Part shown: positions 34,079 to 43,845 of the stretch, piece by piece
Layout of the letters: each line of letters starts with the position of its first letter
Numbering within the stretch: the stretch's first letter is position 1
DNA from: Lentilitoribacter sp039986595
GTDB lineage: Bacteria > Pseudomonadota > Alphaproteobacteria > Rhizobiales > Rhizobiaceae
Direction: 5' to 3'
DNA length: 64,000 nt
NCBI GenBank assembly: GCA_039986595.1
Contig: JBDWQJ010000005.1
Location: forward strand, 434,001-498,000
Program-made: the position numbers and the translations under genes
Notes under the pieces: generated by a model
Seen by the model: only the letters and a program-made list of their open reading frames with translations
The model's database searches: none
Told to the model about the DNA's origin: nothing

Positions 34079-35917
34079 ATGTTTCAGCAATTTGCCACTC
34101 TTTCACATCCTCAAACTGCAAAAGCGCGCGTTACAGCTTTACGCCAATTATTTAATGGATTGGAAATAGATGCGGTCATCATACCCAAAAGCGATGAATA
34201 TCTTGGCGAATACATCCCCCCTTGTGCCGAACGTCTTGCGTGGCTAACCAGCTTTACAGGTTCTGCAGGCTCAGCGCTTATACTCAAAGACAAAGCGGTC
34301 GTATTTACCGATGGCCGATATACCTCACAAATTGCTAAACAATGCGATGCTGAATTGTTTGATTTTGGCGATCTGGTATCAAATCCACCGTCAAAATGGA
34401 TCAAAGACAATGCACCAAAAGGTCTGCGCTTAGGAGTAGACCCTTGGATATTGCCAAGTGCGAGTGTTGAAAAACTAGAAGAGGCATTAAAAGCCATTGA
34501 TGGTGAACTTGTTATACTAAAAAGCAATCCGGTCGATGAAGTTTGGGATGATCAACCTAATGCGCCCTTAGAGCCTTTATCGATCCAACCGGATAAATAT
34601 AGCGGCAAACTCGCCAAAGTAAAAATCAGAGAGCTTCAAACAGAGCTTACAGAAAAGGGTGATGATGCCACAGTGATCGCAGATCCAACCGCCGTAGCCT
34701 GGTTGTTTAACATCCGCGGCAATGATGTGATGCACACCCCTGTTGTATTATCGCGCGCAATTATCTCAAGTAATGAGATTGCGCAGCTCTTTATGGATAA
34801 GCGTAAGCTCAGCATTGAAGAAGAAGCCTATCTCAATCAATTAGCTGATTTACGGCCACCAAGCGAGTTTGAAACGGCCTTAGCGGAACTTGGGGATAAG
34901 AAGCTAACCATCAGCATTGATGCAAATTCAGCATCTCATGCAATCTCGATGATCCTTAAAGCCCATGGCGCCACTGTAATAAATCGACCTGACCCTGTTC
35001 AATTACCGCGCGCTGTGAAAAACACCGCGGAAATCGAAGGCAGCATACTTGCCCACAAAATCGATGGTGCAGCGATGGCCAGTTTTATTTTCTGGCTGAA
35101 ATCTCAATCGCCGGAAACACTCAATGAAATCAAAGTTGCCAAAAAGCTTGAAGCCATACGCGCTGAATATGGCATGAAACATGGAAATGAACTCAAAGAC
35201 ATTTCTTTTGATACGATTTCGGGTTCTGGACCAAATGCAGCAATTATCCATTACAGAGTGGATGAAGACAGCAACAGAGCACTCAATAGTGGCGAAATGA
35301 TCCTTGTTGATTCAGGCGGTCAATATGAATGCGGTACAACAGATATCACCCGCACAATCAGCTTGGGTAATGTACCCCAAGAGCAAAAGAAATTTTTTAC
35401 CCTTGTTCTTAAGGGCATGATTGACATCTCACTTCTGAGATTTCCAAAAGGAACCCGTGGTGTTGATATTGATGCCTTTGCACGCACTGCATTGTGGAAA
35501 CATGGTGTTGATTACGCTCATGGAACCGGCCATGGAGTAGGAAGTTACCTCTCCGTCCATGAAGGTCCACAAAACATCTCCAAGCGTTCAATGGTGGAAT
35601 ATCAAGCTGGTATGATTGTTTCTAACGAACCTGGTTATTACAGAGATGGTAGATTTGGTATTCGTATCGAAAACCTCATCTCAATTCATGAACCACGCCC
35701 AATTGAGCTTGGTGAGCAAGACATGATGGGATTTGAAACCCTTACGCTTTGCCCTATCGATCAGGAGCTTATTTTGCCAGAATTGATGACAGATGAGCAG
35801 ATTAAATGGCTTGATCAATATCATGAGCGGGTTCGGAACGAACTAACTCAGTATATTGATGACGAAAAAACGCTGGCATGGCTTGGCGAACAAACACGGC
35901 CGATTGGTTCTCGCTAA
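34079..35917 (+). CDS. Xaa-Pro aminopeptidase (M24B, three-domain type)
   Basis: Metallopeptidase that removes N-terminal residues preceding proline. From the ATG at 34079 (AGGA seven bases upstream) it has 612 residues, the size of eukaryote-like aminopeptidase P with two creatinase-like N-terminal domains (about 15-310). The catalytic pita-bread domain is about 315-550. Metal ligands are seen: Asp in LVDSGGQYECGTTDITRT (two Asp), His in AHGTGHGVGSYLSVHEGP, and Glu in SNEPGYYRDGRFGIRIEN. It is cytoplasmic, since no signal peptide is seen. Its end overlaps azlD tail-to-tail by 4 nt. Confidence 0.92.
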   Translation: MFQQFATLSHPQTAKARVTALRQLFNGLEIDAVIIPKSDEYLGEYIPPCAERLAWLTSFTGSAGSALILKDKAVVFTDGRYTSQIAKQCDAELFDFGDLVSNPPSKWIKDNAPKGLRLGVDPWILPSASVEKLEEALKAIDGELVILKSNPVDEVWDDQPNAPLEPLSIQPDKYSGKLAKVKIRELQTELTEKGDDATVIADPTAVAWLFNIRGNDVMHTPVVLSRAIISSNEIAQLFMDKRKLSIEEEAYLNQLADLRPPSEFETALAELGDKKLTISIDANSASHAISMILKAHGATVINRPDPVQLPRAVKNTAEIEGSILAHKIDGAAMASFIFWLKSQSPETLNEIKVAKKLEAIRAEYGMKHGNELKDISFDTISGSGPNAAIIHYRVDEDSNRALNSGEMILVDSGGQYECGTTDITRTISLGNVPQEQKKFFTLVLKGMIDISLLRFPKGTRGVDIDAFARTALWKHGVDYAHGTGHGVGSYLSVHEGPQNISKRSMVEYQAGMIVSNEPGYYRDGRFGIRIENLISIHEPRPIELGEQDMMGFETLTLCPIDQELILPELMTDEQIKWLDQYHERVRNELTQYIDDEKTLAWLGEQTRPIGSR

Positions 35918-36231
35918 AGCCCGATTGACCGAAGCGCAATAATTAATACCCAGCCCATGAAGAACACTTTCATCATGGACAATCGAAGCGACGCGATAAC
36001 CGCGATGATCACGGTAATGATCTCTGCCCACCCCCCAGTAAGAACTGCGGGCACAACAATGGCTGTAACGACCGCTGCAGGCACTGCATTAAGCCCTGCT
36101 TCAACACGTGGATGAATAGTATCAAATCGCGATAGGATTAAGTGCCCCGAAACACGTGTGAAATAGGTAATAATTGCCGCAAAAATAATGATCCAAACAT
36201 TATCTGATAGCCCTAAAAAGTCACCCATCAT
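35914..36231 (-). CDS. azlD: AzlD-family branched-chain amino acid exporter subunit
   Basis: A small membrane protein of 105 residues with about four transmembrane helices. It carries the family stretch ITYFTRVSGHLILSRF (about 19-34) and AGLNAVPAAVVTAIVVPAVL. With AzlC it forms an exporter for branched-chain amino acids in Bacillus and relatives (LIV-E type in corynebacteria). The start overlaps the azlC stop by 4 nt, indicating coupled translation. Confidence 0.85.
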   Translation of the reverse strand: MMGDFLGLSDNVWIIIFAAIITYFTRVSGHLILSRFDTIHPRVEAGLNAVPAAVVTAIVVPAVLTGGWAEIITVIIAVIASLRLSMMKVFFMGWVLIIALRSIGL

Positions 36232-36932
36232 GATTTTGGTTCCTTTCTATATCGTGCCGGCCAACAAGCAGCGACCAGAATACCAAACACCGCGCCAACA
36301 CTGACATGCCAAGGCGAACCTAAGGTCAAATAGGCAATAGAAGATGTTAAAGCACTTGTTGCGACCACTGGCACAAACAGTGAGCGCCCACGAAAAGACA
36401 TCAAAAGTGCAAGAAAATAAATCGAAAGCAAGAAGGTGATACCAAGCGCTTCGGTATTGGTAATTAAACTACCAAATACGGCACCAATCCAAGCTTCAAC
36501 AATCCAAGCAAAATAGAGCGGCAATGCCATTCCCATATACCAGGCAAAGGTTACCTTAATTCCGCTTTCACCGCGCTGTTCAGCGGAAGCAAATTGCGGA
36601 TCTGTCATGAAGAAGAATGCCAATGCTTGATGCGATTTTGGCATATGTTCGAAGTAACGCCCAAGTGTCGCGGAATATAAAACGTGACGGAAATTGACGG
36701 CAAAAATAGAAAGCAATATCAACCACGGCGCAATGTCTTGACCAAAGAGCTCAATTCCAACCATTTGGCTTGCACCCGCGAACACAATCGTACTCATAAA
36801 AACGGCTTCTGAAATGGTTAGACCGTTTTCAATCGCTAGCGTACCAAACAGCATTCCAAATGGCGCGGCAGCAATAACAACGGGAAATCCGTCTCTCATG
36901 CCTTGCATAAATTGTGATGAATTCTCTGACAT
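36228..36932 (-). CDS. azlC: AzlC-family branched-chain amino acid exporter subunit
   Basis: Large subunit of the AzlCD exporter, 234 residues from the ATG at 36932, which has AGAGG about six bases upstream; a longer frame to 36983 is open but unlikely. About seven transmembrane helices. Family motifs: FPVVIAAAPFGMLFGTLA (about 17-34), STIVFAGASQMVGIELF, and the NFRHVLYSATL segment. The substrate preference in this organism is inferred from family only. Confidence 0.88.
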   Translation of the reverse strand: MSENSSQFMQGMRDGFPVVIAAAPFGMLFGTLAIENGLTISEAVFMSTIVFAGASQMVGIELFGQDIAPWLILLSIFAVNFRHVLYSATLGRYFEHMPKSHQALAFFFMTDPQFASAEQRGESGIKVTFAWYMGMALPLYFAWIVEAWIGAVFGSLITNTEALGITFLLSIYFLALLMSFRGRSLFVPVVATSALTSSIAYLTLGSPWHVSVGAVFGILVAACWPARYRKEPKS

Positions 36933-37048
36933 TGCACCCTCTTCCAAAGAGTGAGCATTGTCACCAAAAGATAGACTAGTCAACTCGTAATACTACGCGA
37001 ACAAAACCGATATTTGCGTAAACACGTAAGAAGACTAAAGGATATATC

Positions 37049-37768
37049 ATGACGAAAAATATAACAATTATTGGTGCAAGCGGTGGCATCGGCAAAGCTG
37101 TGGTTGAACAACTAAGTAACTCAGCACAAATTGAGAAAATTCTGGCATGTGGGCGAACAGAAATCTCATACAAAGCACCTAATGTTGACTATCAAACAAT
37201 TGATCTAACCGATGAAGCAACCATTGAAGCGGCAGCAAAGCGCGCCTGTGAAATTGGACCACAAGATTTAGTTTTCGTCACAACAGGCTTTTTGCACAAT
37301 AACGATGTTAAGCCTGAAAAAGCCATTCGTGATTTATCTATTGAGGGTTTTGAACAAAACTTTGCGATCAACACCATCGGACCGGCGTTGGTGGCAAAAC
37401 ATTTTCTGCCCATCATGAGAAAAGATGACAAATCAGTGTTTGCTTGTTTATCTGCCCGCGTTGGCAGCATTTCAGATAATGGTTTGGGTGGGTGGTACGC
37501 TTATCGCGCATCAAAAGCCGCACTTAACATGGTGCTCAAAAACCTAAGCATTGAAGCGCATCGCCGTTACAAACAAATGATTATTCTCGGATTGCACCCA
37601 GGAACGGTAGACAGCAGCCTATCAGAGCCATTTCAGGGGAATGTGTCCAAGGAAAAGCTTTTCACGCCACAATATTCTGCAGAGAAATTGCTAAGCGTGA
37701 TTGAAAACGCGACAATTGAAAATACTGGCGACATCATTGCATGGGATGGCGAACGGATAGAATACTAG
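37049..37768 (+). CDS. Short-chain dehydrogenase/reductase (CsgA-like)
   Basis: NAD(P)-dependent oxidoreductase of 239 residues; substrate unknown. The nucleotide-binding motif is IIGASGGIGKAV (about 6-17), the NAG-equivalent is VTTGFLHN, and the active site is S(ARVGS) followed by Y-x3-K in YAYRASKAAL (about 151-160). It resembles the CsgA/short SDR group. It ends 3 nt before the convergent ligA stop. Confidence 0.85.
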   Translation: MTKNITIIGASGGIGKAVVEQLSNSAQIEKILACGRTEISYKAPNVDYQTIDLTDEATIEAAAKRACEIGPQDLVFVTTGFLHNNDVKPEKAIRDLSIEGFEQNFAINTIGPALVAKHFLPIMRKDDKSVFACLSARVGSISDNGLGGWYAYRASKAALNMVLKNLSIEAHRRYKQMIILGLHPGTVDSSLSEPFQGNVSKEKLFTPQYSAEKLLSVIENATIENTGDIIAWDGERIEY

Positions 37769-37771
37769 CGC

Positions 37772-39892
37772 TTAGTCTCGCCCAATCAGCGTAAACCACT
37801 CATCTTCCGTGATTGTTTTAATGCCTAGATCAGTTGCTTTTTTAAGTTTTGAACCCGCCCCCGGTCCTGCAACCAATAAATCCGTTTTCTTCGAGATAGA
37901 GCCTGCAACTTTAGCACCTAATTGCTCCGCCATAGCTTTCGCTTCATCACGTGACATGCGCTCAAGCTTGCCCGTAAACACCACTGTTTGACCAGCAACT
38001 GGACTATCAGCAGATGGTGCTTCAGCATCCAAAATATTAAGCTCTGCAACAAGATCATCAACCATCTTTCGGTTATCGTCGCGCCCAAAAAATTGCCGCA
38101 TGGCGTCAACAACCGTGGGGCCAATGTCATCCAATGCAAGCAGCTCTTGAAGTGCTGTTTCATCGCCATTGGCAATTGACATAATGGCCTCTTCAAACGA
38201 TGCCCAGTTCAAATAAGCACCAGCTAACGTTTTACCTGTTGCCTCCCCGACATGGCGAATGCCGAGTGCGAATATGAGTTTAGCTAGAGGTATCGTGCGT
38301 TTGTCTTCGATGGCATCAAACAGCTTTTGCGCTGAAAGATCTCCATAACCGTCGCGGTTTTTAAGCTTGGTGAAATTGGCAAGATCGCGTTTTGAAAGCG
38401 TAAAAATATCTGCAGGTGAATTTATATAAAGATTTTCATCTTGATAAAAATATTCGATCTGCTTTTCCCCAAGCCCATCAATATCAAAGGCTTTACGGGA
38501 GACAAAATGTTTCAAATGCTCTTTGCGTTGATAAGGACACGCAAACTCTCCTGAACACCGACGAATAACACCCGCGGCTCCACTTGCCGTTTTTTCCTGA
38601 ACGACTTCTGATTTCAAATCACAAGGGCATGTTTTGGGAAATTCAAATTCAACTGCATCATTGGGTGATGAAACCACCTCAAGCACTTTTGGGATCACAT
38701 CCCCTGCACGTTCGATTTTCACTGTATCGCCAATTTTAACGCCAAGACGTTCCAACTCTTCTGCGTTATGCAGCGTTGCATTGGTGACAACGACCCCGCC
38801 GACTGTCACAGGTTCTAAACGTGCAACAGGCGTTAAGGCACCTGTGCGGCCTACTTGAATATCAATATCTTTTAAAATTGTAGATGCTTTTTCAGCCGGA
38901 AATTTATGCGCAATGGCCCAACGCGGACTACGCGATATAAACCCAAGGCGTACCTGTAGCGCTAAATCATCAACTTTATAAACTACACCATCGATATCGT
39001 ATGGGAGTTCAGGGCGCTCTTTTTCGATCTTAGCATAATGCTGCAAAAGCGCGTCGATATCTTCAAAAGACTGCATGAGTGGATTAACTGAAAAGCCCCA
39101 CGATTTATAAAGCTCAACCATTCCCATTTGCGTCGTGGCGGGCATTTGCGGCAACACTTCACCCCATGCATAGGCAAAAAATTTAAGTGGGCGAGACGCT
39201 GTGATTTTCGCGTCAAGCTGTCTTAACGAGCCTGCAGCTGTATTTCTTGGGTTCACATAAATTTGGCGTCCAAGTTCTGCCTGTTTCTCATTGAGTGCAA
39301 AAAAATCATCCCGACGCATATAAACTTCACCGCGAATTTCCATAATATCTGGAACATTTGCATTTTCAGGCAATTGTTGAGGTATCTCAGTAATCGTTTT
39401 GACATTCGTCGTTACGTTTTCGCCAACCGCGCCATCTCCACGTGTCGCTGCAGAAACCAGCGTACCATTCTCATAACGTAATGACATTGAGAGCCCGTCA
39501 ATCTTGGGCTCGGCAGTTAATGCTATTTTATCTGACGCGCCAAGCGATAAAAAACGGCGAATGCGCGCAGCAAAATCACGAACATCTTGATCATTGAATG
39601 CATTATCAAGTGATAACATCGCAACATTATGTGATATTTTTGAAAAGCCAGAAGCAACAGGTGCACCCACTTTATCAGACGGCGAACTTGCAAGCTTTAG
39701 ATGAGGAAACCGCGTCTCAATATCTAAGTTACGACGCTTTAATCCGTCATATTCAGCATCAGAAATTTCAGGTGCATCATTGGTGTGATATAACTGATCA
39801 TGGTGAGCCATAACCACCGCCAAACGCGCAAGTTCAGCGCTCGCCTGTTCTTCGGTTAAAGAAGACACATCTATCGTGGATGGATCAGTCAT
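37772..39892 (-). CDS. ligA: NAD-dependent DNA ligase
   Basis: Seals nicks in DNA replication and repair using NAD+. The 706-residue length is normal. Domains in order: Ia (YHTNDAPEISDAEYD, about 36-50), adenylation with active-site Lys in AEPKIDGLSM (about 123-132), OB fold, a four-Cys zinc finger (CPCDL, RRCSGEFACPYQ), HhH repeats (FDIDGLGEKQIEYF), and a C-terminal BRCT domain (about 625-706, TVVFTGKLERMSRDEAK). It starts 3 nt after recN, continuing the chain bamD-recN-ligA that trails the dcw genes. Confidence 0.97.
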   Translation of the reverse strand: MTDPSTIDVSSLTEEQASAELARLAVVMAHHDQLYHTNDAPEISDAEYDGLKRRNLDIETRFPHLKLASSPSDKVGAPVASGFSKISHNVAMLSLDNAFNDQDVRDFAARIRRFLSLGASDKIALTAEPKIDGLSMSLRYENGTLVSAATRGDGAVGENVTTNVKTITEIPQQLPENANVPDIMEIRGEVYMRRDDFFALNEKQAELGRQIYVNPRNTAAGSLRQLDAKITASRPLKFFAYAWGEVLPQMPATTQMGMVELYKSWGFSVNPLMQSFEDIDALLQHYAKIEKERPELPYDIDGVVYKVDDLALQVRLGFISRSPRWAIAHKFPAEKASTILKDIDIQVGRTGALTPVARLEPVTVGGVVVTNATLHNAEELERLGVKIGDTVKIERAGDVIPKVLEVVSSPNDAVEFEFPKTCPCDLKSEVVQEKTASGAAGVIRRCSGEFACPYQRKEHLKHFVSRKAFDIDGLGEKQIEYFYQDENLYINSPADIFTLSKRDLANFTKLKNRDGYGDLSAQKLFDAIEDKRTIPLAKLIFALGIRHVGEATGKTLAGAYLNWASFEEAIMSIANGDETALQELLALDDIGPTVVDAMRQFFGRDDNRKMVDDLVAELNILDAEAPSADSPVAGQTVVFTGKLERMSRDEAKAMAEQLGAKVAGSISKKTDLLVAGPGAGSKLKKATDLGIKTITEDEWFTLIGRD

Positions 39893-39895
39893 ATT

Positions 39896-41569
39896 CTATC
39901 CGTTATTTGCGAGCAATTGAGCAGCAGCAGCCCGTGCTTCATCTGTGATCGTGGCACCTGCAAGCATGCGTGCGATTTCTTCCTGACGACCATTATCGTC
40001 TATCGCTCTCACATTTGTTGATAACATCACATTATCAGCCTGCGCTTGCGACTTTGAGATCAAGAGATGTGTCTTCGCGCGCGCTGCAACTTGCGGCGCA
40101 TGTGTCACCGAAAGAACCTGTATCGATTGTGATAAACGTGCCAATCGCTTGCCAATCGCATCAGCAACAGCGCCACCTACACCTGTATCAATTTCATCAA
40201 ACACCAATGTTGGCGCTGAACCTCGATCTGCGAGCGCAACTTTCAAAGCCAAAAGAAAACGCGATAATTCGCCGCCTGACGCAACCTTCATAATCGGCCC
40301 TGCACGTGTTCCAGGATTTGTGCGCACATGAAACTCAATGAGATCAATGCCGTCTGCGCCAGCATTATCTTCGTCGCTTTGAATATCGACAATAAATTCA
40401 GCACGTTCAAGCTTAAGCTCTGGCAACTCAGACATCACAGCTTCAGCTAAAGCAAGCGCTGTGTTTTGGCGTTTTTCAGACAACAGTTTTGCCGCATGCA
40501 AGAAGTTGGCTTTGCTGGTTTTGACATTTTCTTCAAGCTGGAACAAAAGCTCTTCGCCATCATTGATCGCAGCAAGATCAGAAATCATGGTTGCAGCCAA
40601 TTCCGGCAAGTTTGCAACTGGCACATTATATTTGCGGCTTGCAGCTCTTAACGCAAAAAGCCGCTCTTCTGTTTCTTCCAATTCACGGGGATTAAACTCA
40701 CATTCACGTAAGGCTATCTCAACAGTACTTTGCGCTTCAGATAGCCCATCAAGCGCGCTCCCTAAAGCTTCAATCGTATCTTCAAGCAGGCCTGGTGCTT
40801 CAGCGTTTTTGCGCTCTAATCTGCGAAGCAACTGGTTAAGAGCAGGAACGGGCGAATGATGGCCGCTTAGAGATTCTTGCGCTTCATTGATGTCGGTGGC
40901 AATTTTTTCCGCCTTCATCATTTTTGAGCGGCTTTCTGCAAGCTCATCCTCTTCACCATCTTGTGGGGATAACGTTTCCAACTCATCAACAGACGCTTTT
41001 AACCAGTCAGCTTCGCGTGCCGCTTCTTCAATGCGGTGCCTTTGAGACTTAAGTTCTTTTTCAGCGGCACGATATTTTTGATACAAGCGAGCAACGTCTT
41101 CGCGATCAAAGGTTAGTCCCCCAAACGCATCTAAAAGTAACTTGTGTGATTGCACATCTACAAGCGCGCGATCATCATGCTGGCCATGAATTTCCACAAG
41201 ATGAGTTCCAAGAGCTTTTAATAGCGAAACACTACTGGGCTGATCGTTGACAAATGCCCGCGAACGACCATCCGCATTTTGCACACGCCGAATAATCAAG
41301 TCACCATCATCTGGCATGTCATTTTCTTTTAAAATAGCCCGCGCAGGATGATCAGATGGAACGTCAAACATGGCCGTAATCTGGCCCTTATCGCACCCTT
41401 GGCGGACCAAAGAGCCATCGCCTCGCCCGCCCAAAGCAAGCGATAAACTATCAAGAAGAATAGATTTACCCGCGCCAGTTTCACCAGTTAATACAGATAA
41501 GCCCTGATCAAAGGATAAATCCAATTTATCGATCAGAACAATATCTCGTATAGAAAGTTGAACCAGCAT
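39896..41569 (-). CDS. recN: DNA repair protein RecN
   Basis: SMC-like ATPase that acts early in double-strand-break repair. The 557-residue protein has Walker A GETGAGKSILLDSL (about 30-43) and the Q-loop region VEIHGQHDDRAL. A coiled-coil-rich middle follows (about 150-360), then the signature and Walker B SGGELSRFLLALKVAL and TLVFDEIDTGVGG (about 445-480). The start MLVQLSIRDIVLIDKLDL is the usual one. It lies 19 nt after bamD and 3 nt before ligA. Confidence 0.96.
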   Translation of the reverse strand: MLVQLSIRDIVLIDKLDLSFDQGLSVLTGETGAGKSILLDSLSLALGGRGDGSLVRQGCDKGQITAMFDVPSDHPARAILKENDMPDDGDLIIRRVQNADGRSRAFVNDQPSSVSLLKALGTHLVEIHGQHDDRALVDVQSHKLLLDAFGGLTFDREDVARLYQKYRAAEKELKSQRHRIEEAAREADWLKASVDELETLSPQDGEEDELAESRSKMMKAEKIATDINEAQESLSGHHSPVPALNQLLRRLERKNAEAPGLLEDTIEALGSALDGLSEAQSTVEIALRECEFNPRELEETEERLFALRAASRKYNVPVANLPELAATMISDLAAINDGEELLFQLEENVKTSKANFLHAAKLLSEKRQNTALALAEAVMSELPELKLERAEFIVDIQSDEDNAGADGIDLIEFHVRTNPGTRAGPIMKVASGGELSRFLLALKVALADRGSAPTLVFDEIDTGVGGAVADAIGKRLARLSQSIQVLSVTHAPQVAARAKTHLLISKSQAQADNVMLSTNVRAIDDNGRQEEIARMLAGATITDEARAAAAQLLANNG

Positions 41570-41588
41570 CCCCCGACCCTATCCTTGG

Positions 41589-42455
41589 TTAGGAAGGAGT
41601 TCCAAGTGCCACTTTACGTGCAGCGCGTGATATCCAAGATCTTTTATTTTCACGAGGTTCTAAACCACCAGTTTGCAACAACTTATATGAATCTGCATAC
41701 CACTGGCTGTCAGGATAGTTGTGTCCCAATACGGCAGCTGCGGTTTGCGCTTCACTTGTTAAGCCCATTGCGTAATATGATTCGACCAATCGAGCCAAGG
41801 CTTCTTCCACTTGACGTGTATTGCCATATTGCTGAACAACGGTCTTATAGCGGTTTACCGATGCTAAATACTCTTTACGCTCTTGGTAATAGCGACCGAT
41901 TTGCATCTCTTTACCAGCAAGCTGATCGCGAGATTTTCTAATTTTTGCTTTCGCGTCATCAACATATTCTGATTCAGGATAACGATCGACAACCTCTTGC
42001 ATTGCAGCAATTGCGCGCGATGAAGCACGTTGATCACGCGTCACATCCGGTATTTGCCTGAAATACGCTAAACCAATGATGTACTGTGCATAGGCTGCAT
42101 CTTTGTCATTTGGATAAAGATTTAAGAAGCGGCGTGCATTGGTGATCGCCTCGGTTGAACGACCTGAGCGATATTTTGCAAAAGCGTTTAACACCAAAGA
42201 CTTACGTGCATATTCTGAAAATGGGTGCTGACGATCAATCGCATCAAATTTCTTTGTTGCTTCGGTCATCTTACCTGCGGTCATATTAGCAAGTGCCTGA
42301 TTGTAAAGCACATCAGCAGGCTCAACAGAATCGACAAGCGAATTAATGTCAATATCCGGATCAGACTGACAACTCGCCAGTACCAGTGTGCCTAGCAATA
42401 GTGCAAAGCTCAGACTTGTTTTCGCAAGCATTCTCAATTTGGAGAATAACAACAT
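41589..42455 (-). CDS. bamD: Outer-membrane protein assembly factor BamD
   Basis: Lipoprotein of the BAM complex that inserts beta-barrels such as the porin at 10165-11145. From the ATG at 42455 it is 288 residues; TTG codons up to 42476 are alternative starts. The signal ends with the lipobox VLASC (Cys about residue 28). Five TPR-like repeats follow, with typical segments MTEATKKFDAIDRQHPFSEYARKS, DKDAAYAQYIIGLAYFRQ and ERKEYLASVNRYKTVVQQY. The older name is ComL. It sits between lpxC (173-nt gap) and recN. Confidence 0.94.
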   Translation of the reverse strand: MLLFSKLRMLAKTSLSFALLLGTLVLASCQSDPDIDINSLVDSVEPADVLYNQALANMTAGKMTEATKKFDAIDRQHPFSEYARKSLVLNAFAKYRSGRSTEAITNARRFLNLYPNDKDAAYAQYIIGLAYFRQIPDVTRDQRASSRAIAAMQEVVDRYPESEYVDDAKAKIRKSRDQLAGKEMQIGRYYQERKEYLASVNRYKTVVQQYGNTRQVEEALARLVESYYAMGLTSEAQTAAAVLGHNYPDSQWYADSYKLLQTGGLEPRENKRSWISRAARKVALGTPS

Positions 42456-42628
42456 AACCAATTGACCTTTCTCCAATTAAGGAGTTTGAAACCGACAGCA
42501 TTATTTACAGGGTTTTAATCGTAAAATCCATATGCGTCCAACGTCATCTTTCAGCATTGGCACATTTTTATGGCAAAATTGGAAATTAAGTTAATTTAGA
42601 GGCCTGAATTTAGGTCGGTGCCGACAGA

Positions 42629-43582
42629 TTACACTGTCCAAGGGGAAAATACTGGCGCGCTGACAGCTACCAATTCGCCGTAACCACCTTTGCCACGCGT
42701 ATGTTTTGTTTCAACAATCTCGTAAGCATCTTGTTGTGCAAGTAACTTACGAAGCGCCATAGCGTTTAATTTATGGCCACCACGATATGAACGATAACAA
42801 CCGATAAACTGTGCACCAGCTAAGGCTAGATCACCAACAGCATCCAATGTCTTGTGGCGGACAAACTCGTCTTCAAAACGAAGACCTTCCATATTGATGA
42901 CTTTATCATCTTCACCAATAACAACTGAGTTCTCTAATGAAGAGCCCAGAGCGTGACCAGATGCCCACAAGAACTCGACATCACGCATGAAGCCAAATGT
43001 ACGTGCACGGCTTAATTCACGTTTAAAGCTGTCTGCTGTAACTTCACCGCACCAAGACTGACGTCCAATGGTTGGTGATGAGAAATCAATATCGATTTCA
43101 AAACGTGTTCCCTCGTGTGGTGTAAACTCAGCCCATGAACCGCCCATTTCAGCGCGAACAGCTTTTTTCACTCGAATATAGCGACGACGCTCTTCAAGTT
43201 TCAAAACGCCTGTTGCTTCGATTAATTCAACGAAAAGCGCTGAGCTGCCATCCATGATTGGAACTTCACCACCATCGATCTCAACAATAATGTTATCAAT
43301 GCCCATCGCATAAAGCGCGGCCATAAGGTGCTCAACTGTCGCCACAGAGCGATCAGGAGCATTACCAAGTAAAGTACAAAAATCTGTTGAGCCAACTTGA
43401 GAGGAAACAGCACGCAATGTGCAAATAGTTTGAGAACCACACATACGTTTAAAAACGATGCCGGTATTTGAATCTGCAGGTATGAGGGAAATTGTTACAT
43501 TTGAACCACTATGAACACCAACACCTGAAAGTGTAGCAGGCCTAGAAATCGTAGCCTGGAATTCATTCAAATCATAATGCAT
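42629..43582 (-). CDS. lpxC: UDP-3-O-acyl-N-acetylglucosamine deacetylase
   Basis: Zinc enzyme for the committed step of lipid A synthesis. The start is ATG 43582, giving 317 residues with the standard opening FQATISRPATLSGVGVHSG; the frame is open 35 codons further but that part is not family-like. Motifs: TVEHLMAALYAMGIDNIIVEIDG with the first zinc His, EFVRHKTLDAVGDLALAG with the second His and Asp, and RGGHKLNAMAL with the catalytic His. It follows ftsZ after a hairpin and about 260 nt, so it may have its own promoter. Confidence 0.95.
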   Translation of the reverse strand: MHYDLNEFQATISRPATLSGVGVHSGSNVTISLIPADSNTGIVFKRMCGSQTICTLRAVSSQVGSTDFCTLLGNAPDRSVATVEHLMAALYAMGIDNIIVEIDGGEVPIMDGSSALFVELIEATGVLKLEERRRYIRVKKAVRAEMGGSWAEFTPHEGTRFEIDIDFSSPTIGRQSWCGEVTADSFKRELSRARTFGFMRDVEFLWASGHALGSSLENSVVIGEDDKVINMEGLRFEDEFVRHKTLDAVGDLALAGAQFIGCYRSYRGGHKLNAMALRKLLAQQDAYEIVETKHTRGKGGYGELVAVSAPVFSPWTV

Positions 43583-43790
43583 TAAACTGCCCAATTCGAT
43601 CTTTACGCAACACAGTCGAACGAAATTATACGACGCATCTTTGTTGCCACACACACTGTAATTTTTAAGAGGCGTCCCCCGCCACACTACTTAAAATATG
43701 CTGAAACATGATTCTTTCCAAATCACGCTTTATTTCCAAATGTAACGCAACTGTAACATACCATTACACAGCGCTTTTCAGCATAAATGA

Positions 43791-43822
43791 AAACGCAGCC
43801 ACACCATAGTGCAGCTGCGTTT
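43791..43822 (-). terminator. Possible terminator or attenuator after ftsZ
   Basis: The inverted repeat AAACGCAGC/GCTGCGTTT with a 14-nt loop lies 24 nt past the ftsZ stop. On the minus strand it is followed by TTTTCATTT, a moderate T tail. It probably reduces read-through from ftsZ into lpxC. Confidence 0.6.
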
Positions 43823-43845
43823 CAAATTCATTAATTTTTCAAGCG